From: Variovorax saccharolyticus
Lineage (GTDB): Bacteria > Pseudomonadota > Gammaproteobacteria > Burkholderiales > Burkholderiaceae_C
NCBI RefSeq assembly: GCF_030316765.1
Contig: NZ_JASZYT010000012.1
Span: 1-64,000 of the forward strand
Direction: 5' to 3'
DNA: 64,000 bases
Part shown: in pieces, positions 6,917 to 16,377 of the stretch
Numbering within the stretch: position 1 is the first letter of the stretch
How the letters are laid out: every line of letters begins with the position of its first letter
The notes under the pieces: generated by a model
What the model was told of the DNA's origin: nothing
The model's database searches: none
What the model saw: only the letters and a program-made list of their open reading frames with translations
Program-made: the position numbers and the translations under genes

Positions 6917-8812
6917 ATGTCATTCCTCTCCGGCGTCAAATCGAAATCTCGTTGGACAGCCAGCGGCTTGCGACGCGCCTGCGTCGCCACGGCCATGTCG
7001 ATCGTTGCATCGGCAGCGTTCGCTGTGGTGCCCACCCCTGTGGTCAATGGTCCAATCCCCTCGGACCCCTCCAGCCCGTCTCGCAACTACACTTTCTTCG
7101 CGACCGACCTGGATCTCAAGGCGCGGGGTTATGTCGAAGAGGAATTCTTCTTCTCCGGGACGGCGAACACCTATGACGCCACATTCTCCGGCGGCATCGG
7201 CGCCCGGCCGACGGCGTCGCCGACCGCAAACATCGTGACGGCCGGCAACCCCTACACCACGCGAATGGTCGTGCGGCGCCCCGCCCACCCAGGCAAGTTC
7301 AACGGGGTCGTGGTCGTCGAATGGATCAATGCCACCAGCAACTACGACGTCGAGGCCCTGTGGTTCCGGGCGCACGAGTTCTTCCTGCGCGATGGCTATA
7401 CGTGGGTTGGCATCTCGGCTCAGAGTGGCCCGATTACGAACCCGACCTTGGGGCTCAAGCAATTCAGCCCTGCACGCTATGCGTCGCTGGATCTGACCGC
7501 GGGCGGGAAGTTTCCCAGCGGCGACCCGCTGGGCTACGACGTCTTCACCCAGGGCGTCCAGGCGGTTCGGCACGCCGGCGTGCTCGGCCCCTTGAGCAAG
7601 CATGTCAAGAAGGTCGTCGGTGCCGGGGTCTCTCAGTCCGCAGGTCGCCTTTCGGTGCTGATGAACGCCATTCAGACCCGTGACGAGCCTGTGATGGATG
7701 CGGTGCTTCTGTACATCGGCGGTGAGCGCCTGCGCACAGACCTGAACTATCCGATCATCAAGCTACTCTCGGAGACCGAGTACACGGCGCCGGCCTCGGC
7801 CAACGAGATTGCCGTGCTTCAACCCGACAGCGAACTGCTGCGGACCTGGTCCTTGGCTGGAGCCTCGCACTCGGACTGGGCTTCGTTCGCGGTGCGCTAC
7901 TCGTTGCTGCGCCGCGACCAACCGACCGCAGCGCTGCGTGACAACTGCCTGAATCCCAGCCGCAGTCGCGTCCCGGACCGCTACGTCATTTCTGCGGCGA
8001 TCGACTGGCTCTCGCGCTGGGGCGACAAGAAGGGCCACTCCGGCAAGGTCGTCTCGCCGCCCGCTTCGCCGACGATCCAGCTCGCCGGCGACGGCGTCAC
8101 GGTCGTGCGCGACGCCTACGGCAATTCGCTCGGAGGAATCCGCCTTGCGCCCTTCGCCGTGCCGGTCGCACTCGACTCGGGTTTCAACGACCTGCCACCG
8201 GGTGCCGGCGGTCTGTGCTTCCTGAACGGGACGCATATTCCCTTCGACACGGCAACGCTCAATCAGCTCTATCCGACGCGACGCGCCTACCTCGAGCCGT
8301 TCACGAAGGCGGTCTTCGACAACTGGCGCGACGGCTTCGTTCTCGAGGAAGATGCGAAGGAGATGCTGGGGCAGGCCGCCGTGTCGCTGTACGGACGCAA
8401 GCTCGAATGCGGCCCGCTCTGCGCCAACTTCGCCCAATTCCCGATCCAGCCCTCCACCCAGTTGCTGCGCGATCACACCCAGTTTCTCTACATGAGCGGC
8501 GACGACCCCATCCTGCTTTCGCTGGATGCGGCCACGCATGCCGTGGCACGCGGATACACGACATCGCTGACCTCCGTCAAGACCGCCTGGTTCACCCAGG
8601 CGGTGGGCTGGCTGCAGAAGTACAAGACGCAGATCGCTGGTCAGCTGGCCAAGGGGCGCGCGACGACACAGCAAGCGGCATTGCTGACCGAGTACGCAGA
8701 TGTCCTGATCGCGGAGCTTGTCAAGCTGGGCGCATCGGCTGCGGTCAACACCGCGCTGGACGACCGACTTGACCATGACCGGGACAGAGACGCCTGGCCT
8801 GGAAAGCGGTAA
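6917..8812 (+). CDS. Secreted alpha/beta hydrolase domain-containing protein
   Basis: A 631-residue protein of the large alpha/beta-hydrolase-domain family, which is common in soil proteobacteria. I chose the ATG at 6917 because it gives a classical Sec signal peptide: basic SKSRWTASGLRR, a hydrophobic VATAMSIVASAAFA core and cleavage near AFA-VVP. The mature part holds YTTRMVVRRPAHPGKFNG and the strand NGVVVVEWIN near residue 135. A nucleophile elbow of the GxSxxG kind (GVSQSAGRL) lies near 240. Biochemistry for the family is sparse; ester or amide hydrolysis is expected. Divergent TetR and a palindrome suggest inducible expression. It ends 21 bases before the next gene. Confidence 0.75.
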   Translation: MSFLSGVKSKSRWTASGLRRACVATAMSIVASAAFAVVPTPVVNGPIPSDPSSPSRNYTFFATDLDLKARGYVEEEFFFSGTANTYDATFSGGIGARPTASPTANIVTAGNPYTTRMVVRRPAHPGKFNGVVVVEWINATSNYDVEALWFRAHEFFLRDGYTWVGISAQSGPITNPTLGLKQFSPARYASLDLTAGGKFPSGDPLGYDVFTQGVQAVRHAGVLGPLSKHVKKVVGAGVSQSAGRLSVLMNAIQTRDEPVMDAVLLYIGGERLRTDLNYPIIKLLSETEYTAPASANEIAVLQPDSELLRTWSLAGASHSDWASFAVRYSLLRRDQPTAALRDNCLNPSRSRVPDRYVISAAIDWLSRWGDKKGHSGKVVSPPASPTIQLAGDGVTVVRDAYGNSLGGIRLAPFAVPVALDSGFNDLPPGAGGLCFLNGTHIPFDTATLNQLYPTRRAYLEPFTKAVFDNWRDGFVLEEDAKEMLGQAAVSLYGRKLECGPLCANFAQFPIQPSTQLLRDHTQFLYMSGDDPILLSLDAATHAVARGYTTSLTSVKTAWFTQAVGWLQKYKTQIAGQLAKGRATTQQAALLTEYADVLIAELVKLGASAAVNTALDDRLDHDRDRDAWPGKR

Positions 8813-8833
8813 CGCGCCGGCTTAGTAGACGGG

Positions 8834-9487
8834 ATGCGGGGCACGATCTACGAAGTGAGGTATGCCGCGAGGAAACCTCGTCGTTTGACCTTGCTGACCG
8901 TTTGCGTTGCCTCAGCCCTGCTCGCCTTCTTCTTCTGGAGTCCAGACGAAGAAGCGCGAGTGGAACGGGCATCCACTCCAGCACAAGCCAGCCCGCCCGG
9001 GGGCCCCTCACTGCCGCCCGACATTGCCGCGGATCCGTTCGGCGTACGCAATTGGCCATCGGTACCCCATGCCACTGTCATAGATGAAATGCCAACGCGG
9101 GCGGATCCACCGCCACCGCTGCCCTTCACCTACGCGGGATCCTGGAGCGAGAAGGGCACGCTGTACGTCGTGCTGATGAAGGCGGGCCGAACGCTCGTCG
9201 TCTCAGGGCGTGCAGACGTGGACGAGGAGTACCGGGTTGATGCCGTCGACGAAGAGAAGGTCGTGTTTTTCGAGAAGCGGACGCAAACGCGCCGCTCACT
9301 GCCATTGACGACGCCTCCGCGGACGATCGATGGGCAGCCCATCGGCACACTGCAAAGCTTCGACTACATCAGGCAAGCACTGCCTGCCGGTTCGCCCTCC
9401 TCGTGGACCGAATCTCTGGGGGACGCCGCAGCGCCCGGAGGGCGCAGTGCAGAAGGCATCGATCGCAACAGCAAGGATGGGGCATGA
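8834..9487 (+). CDS. Orphan PilP/GspC-like inner-membrane protein
   Basis: A 217-residue protein with one N-terminal membrane anchor (LTLLTVCVASALLAFFFW, residues 18-35), a proline-rich linker with a DPFGVRNW motif and a small beta domain at about 95-150 (LPFTYAGSWSEKGTLYVVLM, then a GRADVDEEYRVDAV strand pair). This plan is that of GspC/PilP-type periplasmic proteins of type II secretion and type IV pilus machines, and of the loosely named secretion system X proteins of Burkholderiales. No other secretion gene is nearby, so it is either an orphan or a relic. It follows the hydrolase gene by 21 bases, possibly co-transcribed. Confidence 0.55.
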   Translation: MRGTIYEVRYAARKPRRLTLLTVCVASALLAFFFWSPDEEARVERASTPAQASPPGGPSLPPDIAADPFGVRNWPSVPHATVIDEMPTRADPPPPLPFTYAGSWSEKGTLYVVLMKAGRTLVVSGRADVDEEYRVDAVDEEKVVFFEKRTQTRRSLPLTTPPRTIDGQPIGTLQSFDYIRQALPAGSPSSWTESLGDAAAPGGRSAEGIDRNSKDGA

Positions 9488-10182
9488 ATCTCGCGGAGTG
9501 GACTCGCTGTAAGGCTGCCATCGTGCCCGAGCCCCATCGTCGGGTTCAGTAACCGCCGCACCTCTGGACCGAACGCCTTCGGGCGCTCCGTCAAGGCGAC
9601 CAAGATATGGAAACTCGTACTTGGCCTGAGGCAAGACCATGGTGGCAGCGTCTTCGCCGAAGAGGTGGATGGGAATCTCTCGTAGAGTCTCGTCTGCGCG
9701 CCGACGTGCGGATGATCGGAACGACGAAAACTCACGACCTCTTGACCCGCGCGTCCTCGATCTTGCGCATGCTCTCCTGGGCTTGGGCACGGCGCCTACG
9801 AAAAGAGCGAGCTCGCCTTCGAGCCGGGCAACTATCAGGTGACGCCTTGGCGATCGTTGCCGTTGCCCTGCTGAAGACAGGAGATTCCGTGGAGATCGTC
9901 AGGGCTTGGATACAGCCGCCATCGTTTGTGTTGCATCGACCGGTTGAATGCGCAGTCTGAAGGACACGTAGCTTTCAACGATTGAGCCTTTCGGATGGGT
10001 TCATGCGGCGCTAGATACTGGACGGCCTGAAGGCGCTTGGCAATGGCCCCACCCCCGTTTTCAACAGCCATTCTCAGCCGGCCTTACTGGCGAAGTGTGG
10101 GGGCACAACCGGAGACGTTGAACCTCAACAGCGAGGATTGACGGGATCTGCTGCGCCACGAGTGCACTAGCCCGCTCTGGAG
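9488..10182. other. Intergenic region of 695 bp with possible decayed coding fragments
   Basis: No complete gene is supported. Short protein-like stretches occur in conflicting frames: a plus-strand fragment containing EKSELAFEPGNYQVTPW near 9800-9850, and a minus-strand fragment with YEFPYLGRL near 9600. I could not assign either to a family. The stretch probably contains debris from lost genes between the orphan PilP-like gene and the LysR gene. Confidence 0.4.
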
Positions 10183-11088
10183 TCAGCCTTTCGCTGGCCG
10201 ATCGCCAAACTGCTGCAACAGAGTCTGGCGCAACCACAGGCTTGCCGGATCACGGTGAACGACCGAGTGCCACACCATGAGAACCGCCGCACGAGGGATC
10301 TTCATTGGTAGGGCCTTCATGCTCACGCCCTTGGCCGAACGCGCAATCATCTGCGGTACCGTCGCCAGCAGGTCCGAACCGGCTACGACGTCCACCGCCA
10401 CATGATAGTTCGAAACGACCAGCCTGATGTTTCGCTTCAGCCGCTTCCTTGAAAGATGCTGATCGACCAGAGCGTCCGCCTTGCCGGTAGTCACCGCAAT
10501 ATGCGAGGCGCTCAAGAACGACTTCAACGTCAAGCTGTCCTCGAGCAGTGGATTATCTTCTCTTGCAACGATGCAGTACGGATCATCAAAGAGATGGCTG
10601 CGCTCGAACCCCGCGTTGAGAAACGGCAGGTTTCCGATGGCCAGGTCAACGGCGCCCGATTGAAGAGCTTCAGCGTACTTGTCATGCGCCATCTTCACCG
10701 CCTCGAAAGTCAGTTGTCCTGACAACTCGCTGGCCCCTCGCATCAGGCTCGGAAGCATGGCCGACTCTCCGGCATCCGACATCAGCATCCTGAAGCACCT
10801 TACGGCGGTCATAGGATTGAACTTCTGCTGCTGGTCCAAGCCATTCTTCAGAATTGTCAGTGCCTCATTGACAGGCTTGATCAACTGATTCGCAAGCACG
10901 GTGGGCTCCATGCCACGCGGTGTCTTGACGAAGAGCTCGTCGTCGAAGCTACGCCGCAACCGGTTCAGCGCGTTGCTCATGGCGGGTTGCGACAGCGCCT
11001 CGCGCCGCGCTGCCGCGGACACATTGCGTTCCACATAGATCGAGGCGAAGGCACGCAGCAGGTTGAGGTCCAGTGTTCTGAGATTCAT
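10183..11088 (-). CDS. LysR-family transcriptional regulator
   Basis: A 301-residue LysR protein. I chose the ATG at 11088 (MNLRTLDLNLLRAFASIYVE) because family proteins begin about there; an upstream in-frame start would add 28 residues unlike the family. The helix-turn-helix is at about 18-40 (RNVSAAARREALSQPAMSNA), followed by the LysR linker and a periplasmic-binding-type effector domain to residue 300. It is divergent from the porin gene at 11256, and the 167-bp gap is AT-rich with a TTGACA at 11166-11171. It probably controls the porin. The inducer is unknown. Confidence 0.9.
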   Translation of the reverse strand: MNLRTLDLNLLRAFASIYVERNVSAAARREALSQPAMSNALNRLRRSFDDELFVKTPRGMEPTVLANQLIKPVNEALTILKNGLDQQQKFNPMTAVRCFRMLMSDAGESAMLPSLMRGASELSGQLTFEAVKMAHDKYAEALQSGAVDLAIGNLPFLNAGFERSHLFDDPYCIVAREDNPLLEDSLTLKSFLSASHIAVTTGKADALVDQHLSRKRLKRNIRLVVSNYHVAVDVVAGSDLLATVPQMIARSAKGVSMKALPMKIPRAAVLMVWHSVVHRDPASLWLRQTLLQQFGDRPAKG

Positions 11089-11255
11089 TCGTGATTGCCT
11101 GACACAGCCATTGGCCGAACGAGACTCCAAAACCAGGGGAATGGAAATAAGAGTAACCCATGATATTGACATTGTGAATAGGAATTCCGCTCAGTTTCGA
11201 TTGGACCTAGAGGCGTCTCGGGCAAAAAAATCGTCCCGTCGCTTCAGGTTCAAAC

Positions 11256-12563
11256 ATGACAACTACACACAAAATCGGCTCCAAACACGAGACACGGAAA
11301 TTCAACAAAACTTGCTTCGCACTCGCCGCGCTGGCCTTCAGTGGTGTTGCTTCAGCCCAATCCAACATCACGGTGTTCGGCGTGCTCGATGCGGCCGTGA
11401 GCCACTACGATGCGAGAAGCGTCTTCTACAGCAACGATTCCCTCGCGCGGCCCCCGGCTGCCGCGCCGGCCGACGTCACGAAAAGCAAGTGGGCCATGTC
11501 GACCGGCAACATGGTTGGCAGCCGTCTGGGCTTTCGCGGCATCGAGGATCTGGGTGGCGGGCAATCCGCGAGCTTCTGGCTGGAAGCTGGGCTGACCAAC
11601 GATACCGGCCAGGGGACGGCACCCGGCGGCGGCCTGACCTTCAATCGCCGCTCTACCGTCAGCCTTGCGAGTGCTTGGGGAGAGATCCGCCTTGGCCGCG
11701 ACTATGTGCCGACCTACCAGAGCACGCTCGTCGCCGATCCTTTCGGAAACGGCGGCGTGGGAGGGACGCTCTTCGGAACTGTCGGCGCCAACCTGGCGGT
11801 TGCACGAGGCCCAGGATCGCCCATCAGCAGTTCCGACAACTACGCACGCACCAGCAACAGCGTTGGCTATTTCCTTCCCTCGAACCTGGGCGGCTTTTAC
11901 GGGCAGTTGATGTATGCACTGCCGGAAACAACGAAGGTTAGCGGCACCGCTTCATCGCCGTCGTCGAAAGGACGCTACTACGGCGGCCGCTTCGGATACG
12001 CCAGTGGCCCGTGGAACGTGGTGCTGGCGTACGGATCCAGCCAAGCGGCTGATGGCGCCGACGGCAACGCCTGGGTCAGGGACAGGATTGTCGAGACCAG
12101 CCTGGTCACCACCTACGACTTCGGGCCCTTGCAGCTGCTCGGTGAACTCGTGCAGATGCAAGCTAGGCGCGAGGTCGACAGCCTGCCAGCTGCCGCGGCC
12201 AGCACCTGGAGCCACGACACTTACAACGGCGGCCAGATCGGGGTAATCCTACCGATCGGCGCAGGCGTGATCCGTGCAACATACGCCGAGCTCAACTTCT
12301 ACGTGGATGGCGACCGAGGCTCAGTCAACACCGACGCTTCTGCGCAAAAATTGGCACTCGGCTATGTCTACAACTTGTCCAAGCGCACGGCGCTGTATGC
12401 CACGGTCGGCAAGGTGTTGATCAAGAACGGCCAGAACAACCCGAACGTCTTGGGCGCCACGACGGGTGGTGGGCTGACGTATCTGTCGACCGGCGCCGGA
12501 GTGCAAGGGTATGCACCTCGTTCCTCAACAGGCTACGACTTCGGCATCAAACATTCCTTCTGA
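11256..12563 (+). CDS. Gram-negative trimeric porin (Burkholderiales type)
   Basis: A 435-residue outer-membrane porin. A Sec signal peptide (FALAALAFSGVASA) ends before QSNITVFGVLDAAV, the usual first strand of Burkholderiales porins. Further landmarks are SRLGFRGIEDLGGGQSASFW, the RRSTVSLASAWGEIRLGRDY constriction-loop strand, the alternating beta strands to the end, and a C-terminal Phe (GIKHSF) required for barrel assembly. It allows diffusion of small hydrophilic compounds, probably anionic ones, though selectivity cannot be read from sequence. It is divergent from a LysR gene. Confidence 0.92.
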   Translation: MTTTHKIGSKHETRKFNKTCFALAALAFSGVASAQSNITVFGVLDAAVSHYDARSVFYSNDSLARPPAAAPADVTKSKWAMSTGNMVGSRLGFRGIEDLGGGQSASFWLEAGLTNDTGQGTAPGGGLTFNRRSTVSLASAWGEIRLGRDYVPTYQSTLVADPFGNGGVGGTLFGTVGANLAVARGPGSPISSSDNYARTSNSVGYFLPSNLGGFYGQLMYALPETTKVSGTASSPSSKGRYYGGRFGYASGPWNVVLAYGSSQAADGADGNAWVRDRIVETSLVTTYDFGPLQLLGELVQMQARREVDSLPAAAASTWSHDTYNGGQIGVILPIGAGVIRATYAELNFYVDGDRGSVNTDASAQKLALGYVYNLSKRTALYATVGKVLIKNGQNNPNVLGATTGGGLTYLSTGAGVQGYAPRSSTGYDFGIKHSF

Positions 12564-12565
12564 CC

Positions 12566-12600
12566 CAGGACCCGGGACCACACGACCCGCGGGGGTCCTG
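12566..12600 (+). terminator. Hairpin after the porin gene
   Basis: CAGGACCC (12566-12573) pairs with GGGTCCTG (12593-12600), directly after the porin stop codon. No T-tract follows, so it may stop transcription only weakly or protect the mRNA end. It lies between convergent genes. Confidence 0.45.
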
Positions 12601-12678
12601 CGGCTGTCTCGAACGAAAAACAAATAGCCAGGCTCGAGATTGCTCCTCGGGCCCGGCAGGCTTTCGTACTGTCTTGAA

Positions 12679-14942
12679 TCAGGTCCAGCTCAGGTCGTGC
12701 ACCCGAAACGGCAAAGAGCGGATGCGCTTGCCGGTGGCCGCGAAGATCGCGTTGCCCAGGGCCGGGGGGACCGGACCCATGGCAGCTTCGCCGACGAACG
12801 CCATGCGGGGATGTCCCGAGACGGCGCCAAAGTGCACGTTGATGCGTTTCGGCGTATCACCGATTCGAAGCATCGGATACTGGTGGTAGTTGCCCTCGAC
12901 GATGCGACCGTCCTGGACCGTCACCTGCTCGTTGAGCGCCGAATTCAAGGCGAAGATCGCCCCCCCTTCGAGTTGCGAGCGCAGGCCATCCGGGTAGCCC
13001 ACGCGTCCCGGATCGATCGCCATGTCGACCGAATCGACGCGCACCTCGCCCTTGCGGCTCACTTCCACGGTCACGATCGCCGCAACCGTGGCCCCGCCCT
13101 CTGGCTTCCCCGCGCCGCCCCAGTTGGCGATTGCAATGCCCTGGCCCCAGCCACGAGCAAGCTTTCGCCCCCAACCCGCCTTGCCCGCCACTTCCTTCAA
13201 GCATTGAACCCAGGCGGCGTCCGGCCACTTGGCGAACAGCCTGAGCCGATACTCGAGGGGATCGATGCCGGCCGCCGCTGCGCATTCGTCGACAAAGACT
13301 TCCGTGAAGAACGAATTGACGTTGGTCCCCGGGCCGCGGTAGTCGCTGCCCATGACATGGAACGGCACCGCGCGCGATTCGACGTGCACATGCGGCGCAA
13401 GGCCCGCGCTCAGTGGGCAGTCCGTCAAATAGCGCACCCGGAACGCCGGCGTGCCGGCGGCTCGGACGTGAAATGCCTCGGGCATGCCTTGGGGGTCCAG
13501 CCCGGCGCGCAGCCGAACGGTCGTGAGATGCCGATACCGGCCCTGGCGCATGGTTTCCTCACGCGTCCAGATGACCTTGACCGGCCGACCCGGAAACTTC
13601 TTTGCGACGGCCACCACCATGCGCGCGTCATCACCAAAGATGCGCCTGCCGAATCCTCCACCAACAAATGTCTGGTGCACAAACACTCGTTCCGGTGGAA
13701 CGCCGGTTTCGTTCGCCGCCACTAGGTGGACCTGCGCCGCTTGCTGCGACGGCTGCCAGACCTCCACACGATCGGCGGTGACCAGCGCGGTGCCGTTTAG
13801 CGGCTCCATGGTCGCATGCTCCGCGAAAGGCGCGTGATACACGGCCTCGACCACCCGGGAATGTTTGTCCAGCACCTGCAAGGCATTGCCGACTTTCACT
13901 TCCACTTTCTCGCCAGGTTGATCGATGGCATCGCGAACCGCCTTGACCACCTGGTCGTTCGACTTCCACTGCGCGCCCGCTCCATCGTCCCACTCGATCG
14001 GCATCGCCTCCAGCGCCTTGCGCGCTTGCCAGTAGTGAGCGGCACCACCGCCACCGCGCTTTGCGGCGCCGTCATTTCGGGCGGCCCGTACGGCAGCGTC
14101 TTGGGATCCATCCGTGGTCGCGGCTCGTTTGGATCCACGACGGCCACGCCAATCACGCCCGGCATGCGGCGGATCTTCTCGAAGTCGTAGCTCTTGAGCC
14201 TACCGCCTTGCACCGGCGCCTGCATCAACGCCGCGTACACCATGCCGGGCGGATGAACGTCCAGGCCGAACTGCGCGCTGCCGTTGACGAGAAGCGGCTG
14301 CTGCACCCGCGGCGGACTGGCCTTGCCCACGAACCACCATTCTTCGGGCGGCTTGGGTGTGGGCTCGGCGTCGAGCTTGATCGCCGCAGCCTGCTGCGCC
14401 ACGTCTCCGAAGCCGAGTTTGCGCCCTGACTTGGCATGGATCAGCACGCTGTCCTTGACCACGATCTCGGATCGCGGCACCTTCCAGGCCTGCGCAGCGG
14501 CCTCCTTCAGACGCTCCCGTGCGCTGGCCCCCACTTGCAGCAGGATCGCCATCAACTGCGGGCCGGTGGAGCGGCCGAAGAAAGTGCGCGGGCCGATCTG
14601 CTTTGAATAGATCTGCCCCTGCACATAGTTCCGATTCACCGACGCGTACTCGGCGCGGATCTTGCCCCAATCGCAGTAGAGCTCCTCCGTGACGGTCATA
14701 AGGTTCTGCGTCACCACCCCATTGCCGAGGTCCGGCGTCCCCACCCGCACGGTCACGATGCCGTTGCGGCCGACGGACAACCATGGCGAGTACTCGGTCG
14801 CGCCGGCCGGCAAGGGCTGGTCCCACGGCGCTGCGGCCACCGCTTCGTCGGCGCCCGCGGCATCCATCCACGTGATGCCCACGGCCAGTCCGCCGCCGAC
14901 GACGGCCGAACGAATCAGGAAGTCTCTTCGACTCTGGTGCAT
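12679..14942 (-). pseudogene. Isoquinoline 1-oxidoreductase-type molybdenum subunit (IorB-like), frameshifted
   Basis: Two overlapping frames make one IorB-type large subunit of xanthine-dehydrogenase-family enzymes. The first begins at 14942 (MHQSRRDFLIRSAVVGGG, a twin-arginine signal behind a GAGGAGG site) and reads well to about 14045. The second continues as WQARKALEAMPIEWDDG to a normal C-terminus (TGKRIRSLPFRVHDLSW). Restoring one G/C near 14042 joins them as VVAAHYWQARKALE. The second half retains the GGGFGRR cofactor motif and the GEAAMGPVPPALGNAI region. It is the last gene of a nine-gene operon. It is either a true pseudogene or a one-base sequencing error; the intact reading on both sides favours a recent event or error. 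Confidence 0.8.
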
Positions 14943-14952
14943 CGCAGCCTCC

Positions 14953-15414
14953 TCACGCCTTCCTGGCCATGGAGGCGGCCTTGTGAATGGCCGCACGCAC
15001 GCGCGGGTACGTGCCGCAACGGCAGATGTTGCTGACCTGCGCGTCGATGTCCTCGTCGCTCGGACGAGGGTTGCTCTTTAGCAGCGCGGCCGCCGCCATC
15101 AGCATGCCGGATTGGCAGTATCCGCACTGGGCCACGTTGTCCGAGATCCATACCTTCTGTAGCGGATGCGAGCTGTCCTTGGAAAGGCCTTCGATGGTGG
15201 TGACGCGTTGGTTCGCCACGGCTTCCAGCGGGATGACGCAAGAGCGCACGGCCGCACTCTCCAGGTGGACCGTGCAAGCGCCACACTGCGCCATGCCACA
15301 GCCAAATTTGGTTCCCGTCATGCCCAGGTGGTCGCGCAGCGCCCACAGCAGCGGGGTTGCCGGATCTGCATCGACAGTCAGCTTTTTTCCGTTCACGATC
15401 AGTGAAGTCGCCAT
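14953..15414 (-). CDS. (2Fe-2S)-binding small subunit, IorA-like
   Basis: A 153-residue electron-transfer subunit of a molybdenum hydroxylase. The plant-type [2Fe-2S] cluster site is near residues 38-60 (KFGCGMAQCGACTVHL plus a later Cys in RSCVIPL). The C-terminal helical domain binds a second cluster through AQCGYCQSGM and NICRCGTYPRVR. The start at 15414 gives MATSLIVNGKKL. It ends 10 bases before the IorB start, the normal small-large order. It would pass electrons from the Mo centre to a carrier such as a cytochrome or quinone. Confidence 0.92.
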   Translation of the reverse strand: MATSLIVNGKKLTVDADPATPLLWALRDHLGMTGTKFGCGMAQCGACTVHLESAAVRSCVIPLEAVANQRVTTIEGLSKDSSHPLQKVWISDNVAQCGYCQSGMLMAAAALLKSNPRPSDEDIDAQVSNICRCGTYPRVRAAIHKAASMARKA

Positions 15415-15434
15415 GTATGTCTCCTCGTTTGAAG

Positions 15435-16337
15435 TCAGGCCACGCGAGCGGCGAACTCTCGAAAGTGCTGGTTGACCACTGGCGCCGCCTCGATCATCGG
15501 AAAGTGCCCGACGCCCGAGATGGTTCGCACCTCGCACTGAGCGATCACCTTGGGGGCAAGCTCCATGAACGGCGTCTTGATTCCATCCTTGAGAGGCACG
15601 CGCTTGTAGTCGGAGGTGAAGTACGTCGATTGCAGCAGAAGCGTGGGCACGGCAATATGTTTCATCGACTCGAGCCCGGATGGCAGCTCCCAGCGCACGG
15701 CATCGACCAGCAAGGCTTCGGCGAAGTCGGGATCCAGGGCTTGAGCGCGAGCGGCCAAGCGCTGCCTGAGTTTCGGGTCGCCGTTGTCCATCACCATGGA
15801 ATCGAACTGGCGCTTGGCCCACTCCTTGTAACCCTCGCGCGCCAACTGGGCGCGCAGATTCGCGTTGATGGTGTCCGGGTTTCCGGAGTAGACGCTGCCG
15901 TCGATAAAGACCAATCCGACGACACCCTCCGTGGACTGGCGGTAGGCCTCGCGCACGACCTTGGATCCCATGCTATGACCCGCGAGAATGACTTTGCGCG
16001 CACCGCTCCGCTCCTTCACGTCGTTCACAGCTTGCGCCAGCGCGGCCATCGTGGGCTGGGCGGGCATGGCGGAGGCGCCATGGCCCGGCAAGTCCAAGGC
16101 GATACATCTGTAGGAAGACGAGAGTGCGTCGATCTGCGCCTGATAGTCGTCCGCGGCACAAGCGAAACCGTGCACGAAGATGATCGTGGGGTCGTTGGCG
16201 CCCGCGGCGATGGTCCGGATCCGGCCAGCGCCGAAGGCGGACCGGTTGAGGCCCAGCGCAGCGAGCCCGGCCACCCCGGCGGTGATGAACGAGCGCCGCG
16301 ACGGGCCTGCGTGTGAGGGAGTTGGGTTCTGGGTCAC
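15435..16337 (-). CDS. Tat-exported alpha/beta hydrolase
   Basis: A 300-residue hydrolase. I chose the GTG at 16337 because AAGGAG lies 9 bases upstream; an in-frame TTG ten codons earlier lacks a site. The N-terminus has a twin-arginine signal (SRRSFITAGVAGLAALGL). Fold landmarks are FVHGFACAADDY (oxyanion region, about residue 55), GHSMGSKV (nucleophile Ser, about 120) and a C-terminal GVGHFPMIE histidine. It therefore has a full Ser-His triad framework and probably acts in the periplasm on an ester, lactone or C-C bond. It lies in the nine-gene operon directly upstream of IorA. Confidence 0.85.
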   Translation of the reverse strand: MTQNPTPSHAGPSRRSFITAGVAGLAALGLNRSAFGAGRIRTIAAGANDPTIIFVHGFACAADDYQAQIDALSSSYRCIALDLPGHGASAMPAQPTMAALAQAVNDVKERSGARKVILAGHSMGSKVVREAYRQSTEGVVGLVFIDGSVYSGNPDTINANLRAQLAREGYKEWAKRQFDSMVMDNGDPKLRQRLAARAQALDPDFAEALLVDAVRWELPSGLESMKHIAVPTLLLQSTYFTSDYKRVPLKDGIKTPFMELAPKVIAQCEVRTISGVGHFPMIEAAPVVNQHFREFAARVA

Positions 16338-16377
16338 GAGGCATGTCTCCTTGGTTTTGTTGTGCAACGCCCGGCGC

